This document shows positions 15,426 through 21,352 of a DNA stretch of 22,710 bases, piece by piece (the first letter of the stretch is position 1; the number at the start of each line of letters is the position of its first letter). The position numbers and the translations under genes were made by a program. The notes under the pieces were generated by a model, which saw nothing but the letters and a program-made list of their open reading frames with translations, was not told the DNA's origin and made no database searches. Source of the stretch: JANLQX01 sp031418775 (GTDB lineage Bacteria > Actinomycetota > Acidimicrobiia > Acidimicrobiales > JANYDT01); assembly GCA_031418775.1 (NCBI GenBank), contig JANOJN010000194.1:1-22710 (forward strand), written 5' to 3'.

Positions 15426-15743
15426 TCAGGCTGACGCTCCTACGAGTCCCCGAGTGACAGCGGTCGGCGCGGCAAGCACGCCAAAGCGGCGAACCGATAT
15501 TGCCGCAAGTTCCTTCATCGCACCTACTCGGGCGAAGAGCTCTGACGTCAGAAACGCATCGACGGCATCGTTGGCCTCGAAGGTGTACACGCCGCCGTAC
15601 ACGCCGGCACTCGAGTCGGCGAGCCAGACCTTCGTGACGAGACCGGGTACCGCCGCAAACGCGGGCGCGATCTGGTCGCATACCGCTGCATAGTCCGCCT
15701 CGGTGATGCCGTTGAGGTTGAAGTTGATGATCAGCAGTTCCAT
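15426..15743 (-). CDS. YdhR-like small dimeric alpha/beta-barrel protein
   Basis: A 105-aa protein starting MELLIINFNLNGITEADYAA. The pattern of a beta strand, a helix ending APAFAAVPGLVTKVWL, a GVYGGVYTFE strand and the helix AVDAFLTSELFARV is that of YdhR/ferredoxin-like dimeric barrel proteins (putative monooxygenase family PF08803). The family's biochemical role is poorly defined; some members resemble antibiotic-biosynthesis monooxygenases. The ATG at 15743 is preceded by GAGAGGACC, a good ribosome binding site; a longer frame to 15800 adds residues that look non-coding. It is the first gene before the ATPase-winged-helix regulator, which may control it or sense its product. Confidence 0.75.
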   Translation of the reverse strand: MELLIINFNLNGITEADYAAVCDQIAPAFAAVPGLVTKVWLADSSAGVYGGVYTFEANDAVDAFLTSELFARVGAMKELAAISVRRFGVLAAPTAVTRGLVGASA

Positions 15744-16208
15744 CGGAGGTCCTCTCAGTGACTGCGAGCGTCCATCGCCAGCGTTCTTTTGAGCATGCAC
15801 CTGACGGAGCTGCGAAACATGAGGAGTTCATGAGGACCATCAACCCAGACGCGAGCCTCACGAGTCTGCGGGCAGGCGGTTCGAGGTATGTCCAAGAGCG
15901 CCGATCGCGAGAAACTGGAACCGACTGCGTGAACAGGAAAGCGCACGGCGTAGCCGCCCCACGCGACCAGCTCGGAGTTCGGCAGGGCGCACGACACCGC
16001 ACGTGACGGGCCGAAGTCGAGTGGCTCGACAGACCTGCTTCAAGCGTCGGGTAGAACTAGTTCACTCCGTACCGTCCGGGGGGACGGAGCGAACGACAAC
16101 ACACGCTGAATACCTGGCGAAGTGACCGCACCGAACTTCTGCCTGCCCGAGCGGAGTGGACCAAGCAAACGTTGCATTGGTTCGCTAGAGGAGACCTTTA
16201 CGGGGGGA
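15744..16208. other. Non-coding stretch with nested inverted repeats
   Basis: 465 bp between two minus-strand genes. Reading frames exist on both strands, but none has a plausible start, composition or recognisable protein. The main structures lie at 16054-16094 (listed separately). The promoter of the YdhR-regulator operon should lie at the 15744 end, but no clear -10/-35 pair was recognised. AGAGGAGACC near 16190 looks like a ribosome binding site but leads into no convincing gene. Confidence 0.4.
16060..16094. other. Inverted repeat overlapping a GAACTAGTTC palindrome
   Basis: GTTC-A-CTCCGT (16060-16070) pairs with ACGGAG-C-GAAC (16084-16094), 10 of 11 bases. An alternative inner pairing CCGTCC/GGACGG is possible. 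The left arm overlaps the perfect 10-bp palindrome GAACTAGTTC (16054-16063). It may terminate the exported-protein transcript 115 bases upstream on the minus strand, or act as an operator. Confidence 0.4.
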
Positions 16209-16709
16209 TTAGTTGTGGAGAGTGCCGGTCAGTTGCGCTTCGATCGGACCGCCTTGTCGAGCCGCACTGACCTCTCCCGAGCCTCGGGCCTTCTTGTACT
16301 TGCCGGTACCGCTCGTCACCTCGTACGTGCCTGAGAATGTGAAATGACTGCCATCCGTCGCACACAACGTGCCGGAGATGTCGAACGAAGCCGTGCCGGG
16401 GTTATTTCGGTCGAACGTCAGCACCGTCGTGTGCGAGTCAGCGAAGCAGAACCGCCGAGCGGGATCAAAGCCAATGAAGTCGAACTGCGTAATCACCGTC
16501 GTAAGGCTCGCTTCGCCGCGATTCGTGTTCGCCGTTCCACATGTGTCGAACAGGTCGGGAACAACCGGGACAGAACATCCGAGGGAAACGTAGTCCTCGG
16601 TGAGGGTCGCTCGGAATCCGTTGCTAGCGCTCGCCGCTGTCGGTGCGGAGAGTAGAGCTGCCGACAAGACCAAAGCCCAGAGTCGACACTGTCGAGCCAA
16701 ACGCGACAT
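16209..16709 (-). CDS. Exported beta-rich protein of unknown function
   Basis: A 166-aa protein. The start at 16709 gives a clear signal peptide: MSRLARQCR, core LWALVLSAALLSAPTA, likely cleavage after ASA near residue 27. A longer start adds only eight residues. The mature protein is rich in Thr, Gly and Ser and in predicted strands, with four cysteines (GCSV, TCGTAN, FCFADS, LCATDG) that may form two disulfides. The segment TYEVTSGTGKYKKARGSGEV resembles the repeat-like strands of small secreted beta-barrels such as allene-oxide-cyclase-like proteins; this is a loose resemblance only. It is preceded by a 5' leader with two mutually exclusive hairpins. It stands alone between two long non-coding regions. 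Confidence 0.7.
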   Translation of the reverse strand: MSRLARQCRLWALVLSAALLSAPTAASASNGFRATLTEDYVSLGCSVPVVPDLFDTCGTANTNRGEASLTTVITQFDFIGFDPARRFCFADSHTTVLTFDRNNPGTASFDISGTLCATDGSHFTFSGTYEVTSGTGKYKKARGSGEVSAARQGGPIEAQLTGTLHN

Positions 16710-16756
16710 CACAACCCCCAATGGCTCGGGCAACGGCGCCCAACGAGTCAGATTGT

Positions 16757-16786
16757 TAGCGCACGCCGATTCTCAATCGGGCGCTA
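16757..16786 (-). promoter_or_regulatory. Strong leader hairpin upstream of the exported protein
   Basis: TAGCGC-ACG-CCGATT-CTC-AATCGG-GCGCTA: 12 perfect base pairs with a three-base bulge and a three-base loop. It lies 48 bases upstream of the exported-protein start. On the minus-strand RNA its last GCGC can instead pair with GGGCGC further on (16734-16739), giving two exclusive folds. Confidence 0.5.
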
Positions 16787-16826
16787 GAAGAGACTTAATG
16801 CAGCTCGCGACGTGCGTGCGGAAAGA

Positions 16827-16873
16827 GGACCGCCCAAACGCGTGATGCTTGCATTAGGCAGTCCGAGTTTTTT
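16827..16873 (+). terminator. Orphan intrinsic-terminator-like element
   Basis: GGAC-C-GCC (16827-16834) pairs with GGC-A-GTCC (16857-16864), with one mismatch, followed three bases later by six T residues (16868-16873). A T6 run is rare in DNA this GC-rich. No plus-strand gene lies upstream, so it may end a small RNA. Confidence 0.4.
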
Positions 16874-16915
16874 CAACGACTGAGCAGAACCCGGAGAGGC
16901 CGTCCGGGCCGGGGA

Positions 16916-16946
16916 GCTCACCCCGTGTCCTTCGAGCTGGGTGAGC
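16916..16946. other. 8-bp inverted repeat upstream of the crotonase
   Basis: GCTCACCC (16916-16923) and GGGTGAGC (16939-16946), a perfect inverted repeat with a 15-base spacer, 170 bases before the crotonase start. It could be an operator or a hairpin. Confidence 0.35.
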
Positions 16947-17115
16947 GATCCTAAGACGGTCGATTACACACGGCTCGATCAGCTTCCCCGGGCGCTCGTA
17001 GCCGGCCGATACAGAGCGGTGAGATCAGGCGGGGAAGGTGTGCGAAGGGTCGGAGCCCCGTAAGCGTCTGGCGGCCGTTTTGTCTCCCGGCCACATCGAC
17101 GGCGAGGATGGGACC

Positions 17116-17943
17116 ATGAGCGACCGAGTGACGTGCGTGATCGACGGGGGCGTCGCCGACGTCCGCATGAACCGGGCCGAGAAGATGAACGCCATCGACG
17201 GTGCAATGTTCTCCGCATTGGTCGAGGTCGGGGAGGCGCTCAAGACGGACTCGTCGGTGCGCGCCGTCGTGCTCTCCGGTGAAGGCCGAAGCTTCTGCGC
17301 CGGCCTCGACTTCGGGAGTTTTCAGGCGATGGCCGGAGGGCGCGGCGAGAGCGTGCTCCCCCAGGACGGTGATCCCGAGGACCCGTCCCGGCTTCCCGGC
17401 CGGATCACCCACGCCGGTCAGCAGGCCGTGTGGGTCTGGCACGAGCTTCCGGTCCCGGTCATCGCCGCCGTGCACGGAGCCGCCCTCGGCGGTGGCTGCC
17501 AGATCGCCCTCGGTGCCGACATGCGCTACGTGTCGCCTGACGTGCAGATGTCCATCCTGGAGATCCGGTGGGGCCTGATCCCCGACATGGCCGGGACGCA
17601 ATTGCTGCGCGAACTCGTCGGGCTCGACAAGGCCAAGGAGCTCACCTTCACCGGCAGGATGGTCGGAGCCGAGGAAGCCGTTCGTATTGGCCTGGCGACC
17701 CGCATCGCCGACGACCCGAGAGCCCTCGCCCTCGAGACGGCGGGCGAGATCGCCGGACGCAGCCCCCATGCAATCCGGGCCGGGAAGCGCCTGCTCAACA
17801 ACGCCGGGCACGTCACGACGGCCGAGGGTCTGGCGGCAGAACGCCGGGAGATCCGCGCCTTGATCGGCTCGCCGAACCAAGTCGAGGCCGTCAGCGCCTG
17901 GTTCGAGAAGCGTCCGGCGAACTACACCGACCCGTCCTTGTAG
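17116..17943 (+). CDS. Enoyl-CoA hydratase/isomerase (crotonase) family protein
   Basis: A 275-aa crotonase. The ATG at 17116 has GAGGATGGG as ribosome binding site and begins at the normal family N-terminus; the longer frame from 17038 adds non-coding-looking residues. GEGRSFCAGLDF and HGAALGGGCQIALGAD form the two halves of the oxyanion hole. The hydratase Glu144 position (GGGCE in the rat enzyme) is Gln here (GGGCQ), while the Glu164 position is kept (ILEIRWGLIPDMAGTQ). A similar pattern occurs in many actinobacterial crotonases whose exact reaction is unsettled, so hydration, isomerisation or another CoA-enolate reaction is possible. It fits the beta-oxidation theme. Its last 37 codons, including the stop, are duplicated directly downstream. 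Confidence 0.9.
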   Translation: MSDRVTCVIDGGVADVRMNRAEKMNAIDGAMFSALVEVGEALKTDSSVRAVVLSGEGRSFCAGLDFGSFQAMAGGRGESVLPQDGDPEDPSRLPGRITHAGQQAVWVWHELPVPVIAAVHGAALGGGCQIALGADMRYVSPDVQMSILEIRWGLIPDMAGTQLLRELVGLDKAKELTFTGRMVGAEEAVRIGLATRIADDPRALALETAGEIAGRSPHAIRAGKRLLNNAGHVTTAEGLAAERREIRALIGSPNQVEAVSAWFEKRPANYTDPSL

Positions 17944-18054
17944 GCGGCCGAGCGCCGGGAGATCCGCGCCTTGATCGGCTCGCCGAACCAGGTCGAGGCC
18001 GTCAGCGCCTGGTTCGAGAAGCGTCCGGCGAACTACACCGACCCGTCGTTGTAG
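17833..18054 (+). repeat. 111-bp tandem duplication of the crotonase 3' end
   Basis: The unit 17833-17943 is repeated head to tail as 17944-18054. I count four differences in 111 bases (GCA/GCC, GAA/GAG, CAA/CAG, TCC/TCG), all at third codon positions and all synonymous. Confidence 0.95.
17944..18054 (+). pseudogene. Remnant crotonase C-terminus
   Basis: 36 codons plus a stop encoding the same residues as the end of the preceding gene (AAERREIRALIGSPNQVEAV and so on). It starts directly after that gene's stop and has no start codon or ribosome binding site, so it is not expected to be translated on its own. Purely synonymous divergence suggests that it was once the tail of a functional, related crotonase. 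Confidence 0.8.
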
Positions 18055-18063
18055 TCGCCGCCG

Positions 18064-18876
18064 TCAGCAGCGGGTTGCGGCGACCCGCAGGACGATCCGA
18101 TCGAGCCGACGGGAGTCGATCCGAAGACCCGCCCGCTCGAACATCTCGACGGTTGCGTCCGCCGTCGGGACGGTGATGCCGCTCGGAGCGAGGAGTCGTT
18201 GGATGATGCGGCCGCGTCGTGTGGTCGCGGTGGTCAGGCTCATCGAGAACACCGCTCCGCCGGGCCGGACGACCCTGGCCATCTCAGCCACAGCCGTTGG
18301 CTGGTCGCCGATCTCGTTCAGTGACGCACCCATACCGGCGCCGTCGAGACCGCCCGAGACGATCGGGAGGTGCTGCGCCAGCGCCCGCACGGCGACGATC
18401 GGGAGATCGCCCGCCCGGTGGATCACGCGTCGGAGGAACGGTCGGCTGTGGTCGATGGCGATGACCGTGGCGCCACGGGCGGCCAGGGAGCGGGCATAGA
18501 GGCCTTCCGAGCAGGCGACGTCGACGAACACCTTTCCCGCTTCCGGGCGGAGCGCGTCGGTGAGCTCGTGCAACTCCTCCTCGTTGGGGAAGCTCCGACC
18601 CGACAGCAGCGAAAGGGAGCGGACCCGCCAGAGCCGCTCGTAGAGCTGCGGCGTAGGTGGCGTGATGTTGCTGATCTGGGCGAGGGTCTTCGGCCAGGTG
18701 TGTTCCCCCATCGCCTGCCAGACGCGTTCGACGACCTCGGTCGCGCGTCCGCACGACGCGCAGATCAGCGAGCCGTCGTCGATCCGCTGGTCGTCTCCGC
18801 GGGCGATGGTGGCGGCGCTCACGGGTCCACCTCCGCAGAACGGACAGCGGAGCAGCGGGAGGAGCGAGTGCAGCAC
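18064..18876 (-). CDS. Class I SAM-dependent methyltransferase with N-terminal zinc ribbon
   Basis: About 270 aa if the GTG at 18876 is the start. That start places the protein just before LLRCPFCGG, whereas the longer frame runs into the SSB gene on the other strand. CPFC (11-14) and CASC a few tens of residues later form a zinc ribbon, as in RlmA-type methyltransferases. The Rossmann SAM site follows: VFVDVACSEGLYARSLAARG, then VIAIDHS (acidic residue binding ribose) and the post-motif ARVVRPGGAVFSMSL. The substrate is unknown: rRNA is possible by analogy with RlmA, but a quinone or small molecule is equally possible. It is convergent with the crotonase and divergent from the SSB-like gene. 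The start is uncertain. Confidence 0.8.
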   Translation of the reverse strand: MLHSLLPLLRCPFCGGGPVSAATIARGDDQRIDDGSLICASCGRATEVVERVWQAMGEHTWPKTLAQISNITPPTPQLYERLWRVRSLSLLSGRSFPNEEELHELTDALRPEAGKVFVDVACSEGLYARSLAARGATVIAIDHSRPFLRRVIHRAGDLPIVAVRALAQHLPIVSGGLDGAGMGASLNEIGDQPTAVAEMARVVRPGGAVFSMSLTTATTRRGRIIQRLLAPSGITVPTADATVEMFERAGLRIDSRRLDRIVLRVAATRC

Positions 18877-19036
18877 AGACCGAGTCTTGCTGGTCGTGAG
18901 CGCTACGAGTTCGACTGCTGTGCTCGCGGTCGCCCGTCGCCGATTGTCACACCGCTCCGGGCAAGGTGGTGTCCACACACGCTTCCCCGGGCGACCAATC
19001 GCTGCAGGCTCTGCGGCCACACGTAGGAGGTCGACC

Positions 19037-19492
19037 ATGTCGACGACCATCACCATCCAGGGAAACATCGCGAAGGAACCGGTTCTGCGGACGACCGGCT
19101 CCGGCACCCCCACCTGCACCCTCTCCGTCGCCGTGAACCGCAAGGTGCCGGCCCGCAACGAACCCGGATTCGTCGAGTCGGTGTCCTATTTCTCGGTCGT
19201 TGCCTACCAGCAGTTGGCCGTGAACGCCTGTGAGACGTTGCGGCGTGGCTCGCGGGTCGTCGTGACCGGTCGGCTGGACCAGCGTTCCTGGGAAACAACC
19301 GGAGGGGAGAAGCGCAGCTCGTATGAGTTGGTCGCGGAGGACATCGGCGCGAGCCTGCGATGGGCGACGGGGCGTCTCACCAAGACGGTGTCCGGCACGG
19401 CGGCTCCGGTGGTGGTCGGACTTCCCCTGCTACCCGCCGGAGCCCCTCGGACGGCCGAGCCGACGATCACGGCCGACCGGGTCCCGGCCTGA
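19037..19492 (+). CDS. ssb: Single-stranded DNA-binding protein, short-tailed
   Basis: A 151-aa OB-fold protein: MSTTITIQGNIAKEPVLRTT, SYFSVVAYQQLAVNACETLR, GSRVVVTGRLDQRSWE, SSYELVAEDIGASLRWAT. These match actinobacterial SSB strands in order. TAGGAGG (19024-19030) seven bases before the ATG is the best ribosome binding site in the window. SSB protects single-stranded DNA and recruits partners through an acidic C-terminal tip (usually ending DDDIPF). Here the tail is a hydrophobic, Pro/Ala-rich stretch ending ITADRVPA with no acidic tip. It is therefore probably a secondary SSB rather than the main replicative one. It is not beside rpsF/rpsR, the usual place of the primary gene. Confidence 0.85.
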   Translation: MSTTITIQGNIAKEPVLRTTGSGTPTCTLSVAVNRKVPARNEPGFVESVSYFSVVAYQQLAVNACETLRRGSRVVVTGRLDQRSWETTGGEKRSSYELVAEDIGASLRWATGRLTKTVSGTAAPVVVGLPLLPAGAPRTAEPTITADRVPA

Positions 19493-19649
19493 ACCCGCGT
19501 GTTGGCCCCGGGCCGAATGGGGGGAGCACGCCCGCGGCCCGTAAAGTGCCGGGCCGGTGTTTCCGGTCTACCGGCAATGCCTTCGCACCACCTCCTGACC
19601 TCCGTCTGTCGTGTCGCCACGCGACGACGACTGCCTCGAAAGGACCCTT

Positions 19650-21302
19650 GTGAGCGGCTGGAACTTCGCCGAAGTGCTCGAAGCCATAGCGGCACGGATT
19701 CCCGACGCCCCGGCCCAGGTGGCCGGTTCGCGTCGCTTCGGCTGGGGGTCGTTCAATGCCCGGGCCAACGCGCTCGCCGACGATCTGCTCGCCGCCGGAC
19801 TAGGGGAGCAGTCGAAGGTCGCGGCGTACCTCACCAACGGACCGGAGTACCTCGAGGTCTATTTCGCGGCGTTCAAGGCCGGTCTGGTGCCGGTGAATAC
19901 CAACTACCGCTACGGGCCCGACGAAATCCGCTACCTGTTCGACAACTCCGACGCCGAAGCGGTCGTGTTCCACGCTTCGTATGCCGAACTGATCAACGGC
20001 GTTCGCGCCGAACTGCCGAAGATCAAGCGTTGGTACGTGGTCGATGACCCGGGCGCCACGGCCGGCTCCGGCGCGGCAGCGGCACCCTGGGCCGTGCCGT
20101 ATGAGGACCTGGTCAGCGGTTGGACGCCCGACGGTCCCGATGTCCGTGGTCCGTGGGGGGTGAGCGGCGACCACCTGCTGTTCCTCTACACCGGTGGAAC
20201 TACGGGCATGCCCAAAGGCGTGATGTGGCGCCAGGACGACCTGTTCAATGTGCTCGGTCAGGGTGGCCAGCCGCTCTTCGGGTTCTCGACGGTGTCGTCG
20301 ATCGACGAGTTGGTTGCTCGCACCCTGGGTCCCGGCCCGGTCATTATGCCGGCATGCCCGCTCATGCACGGCACCGGGCAGTTCACTGCACTGATCGTGC
20401 TCGCGCTCGGCGGTTGCATCGTCACCAACACGAACCGGTCGTTCGTCGCCGAGGAGTTCTTCGACCTGGTCGAACGGGAGTCGATCAATTGGGCGGTGAT
20501 CGTCGGTGATGCGTTCGCCAAGCCGCTCCTTCAGTCCCTCGACGCCAACCTCGGCCGCTGGGATCTGAGCAGCCTCCGGATGATCTCCAGCTCCGGGGTC
20601 ATGTGGAGCCAGGAGACCAAGGACGGTCTGCTCGAGCACCTCGGTCACGTGCTGCTCGTCGACTCCTACGGCTCGTCGGAAGCGGTTGGCCTCGGTGCCT
20701 CCACGTCGTCCAAAGGGAAGTCGGCCGGAACGGCGAAGTTCCAGCTCGGTGCCACGGTCCACGTGTTCACCGACGACAACCGGCGGGTCGAGCCGGGTTC
20801 GGAGGAGCAGGGGTTCGTCGCCATCAGCGGCTACGTGCCGATCGGTTACTACAAGGACCCGGAGCAGTCGGCCAAGACCTTCCGGGTCATCGACGGGGTC
20901 CGCTACTCGATTCCCGGCGACTTCGCCACGGTCCAGTCCGACGGGTCGCTGCTGTTGCTCGGGCGCGGGTCGGTGTGCATCAACACCGGCGGGGAGAAGG
21001 TGTTCCCCGAGGAGGTGGAGGAGGTGCTCAAGGTGCACGAGCTGGTCGAGGATGCCGTCTGCGTCGGGGTCCCCGACGACCGCTTCGGACAGGTGATCTG
21101 TGCCGTGATCCAGCGATCACCGCTCTCGCTCGCTCAGGGAGAGTTCGACGAAGGGGCCGTCCTCAGTTCGGTTTCTGCCCGTCTTGCCCGCTACAAGACG
21201 CCGCGGCTCGTGGTGGTCGTCGACACCATCGGCCGATCCCCATCGGGCAAGGTCGACTACAAGCGCCTCACCGACCACGCCCGGACGACCCTCGGGCGTT
21301 GA
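19650..21302 (+). CDS. Acyl-CoA synthetase (AMP-forming), FadD19-like, copy 3
   Basis: A 550-aa ANL enzyme activating carboxylic acids as CoA thioesters. The GTG at 19650 is preceded by GAAAGGACC and starts at the typical MSGWNFAEVLEAIA. Motifs: LYTGGTTGMPKGVMWR (phosphate loop, 180-190 core), CPLMHGTGQFTAL, DSYGSSEAVG, CINTGGEKVFPEEVEE and Lys534 in PSGKVDYKRL. GGTTGMPKGVMWR, GYYKDPEQSAKTFRVIDGVRY and GRGSVCINTGGEKVFPEEVE are close to FadD19-type sequences, closer by eye than the tandem copies are. It has its own transcription unit about 150 bases after the SSB-like gene, and is convergent with the GMC oxidoreductase 50 bases away. Confidence 0.93.
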   Translation: MSGWNFAEVLEAIAARIPDAPAQVAGSRRFGWGSFNARANALADDLLAAGLGEQSKVAAYLTNGPEYLEVYFAAFKAGLVPVNTNYRYGPDEIRYLFDNSDAEAVVFHASYAELINGVRAELPKIKRWYVVDDPGATAGSGAAAAPWAVPYEDLVSGWTPDGPDVRGPWGVSGDHLLFLYTGGTTGMPKGVMWRQDDLFNVLGQGGQPLFGFSTVSSIDELVARTLGPGPVIMPACPLMHGTGQFTALIVLALGGCIVTNTNRSFVAEEFFDLVERESINWAVIVGDAFAKPLLQSLDANLGRWDLSSLRMISSSGVMWSQETKDGLLEHLGHVLLVDSYGSSEAVGLGASTSSKGKSAGTAKFQLGATVHVFTDDNRRVEPGSEEQGFVAISGYVPIGYYKDPEQSAKTFRVIDGVRYSIPGDFATVQSDGSLLLLGRGSVCINTGGEKVFPEEVEEVLKVHELVEDAVCVGVPDDRFGQVICAVIQRSPLSLAQGEFDEGAVLSSVSARLARYKTPRLVVVVDTIGRSPSGKVDYKRLTDHARTTLGR

Positions 21303-21352
21303 CGGCACAGCGTTGCCGCAGTTGTCAGCGGGCGCCGGTTCGCCTGCCGGTG

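Larger units (their letters stand above)
16710..17115. other. Non-coding divergent region with several hairpins
   Basis: 406 bp between the exported-protein gene (minus) and the crotonase (plus). It holds a leader hairpin (16757-16786), a T6 terminator-like element (16827-16873) and an 8-bp inverted repeat (16916-16946), each listed separately. TAATGCA (16796-16802) and TGCATTA (16850-16856) form another 7-bp inverted repeat. No coding frame is convincing. GAGGATGGG just before 17116 is the crotonase ribosome binding site. Confidence 0.45.

Noticed and set aside
15409..16002. Long minus-strand frame overlapping the YdhR-like gene
   Set aside because: Arg/Cys-rich translation typical of a shadow frame; the YdhR-like frame has a good ribosome binding site and a coherent family pattern.
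15744..16208. A hidden small gene on the plus strand (for example 15758-16006)
   Set aside because: No ribosome binding site, no recognisable protein pattern, and composition like a random frame.
16734..16786. Integron attC site (GCCCAAC ... GTTAGCG with hairpin)
   Set aside because: The two core-like boxes are only about 10 bases apart, the second does not fit GTTRRRY, and no integrase or cassette series is present.
18662..19036. Extended N-terminus of the SSB-like protein
   Set aside because: The extra residues lie antisense to the methyltransferase and look non-coding, while TAGGAGG directly precedes the ATG at 19037.
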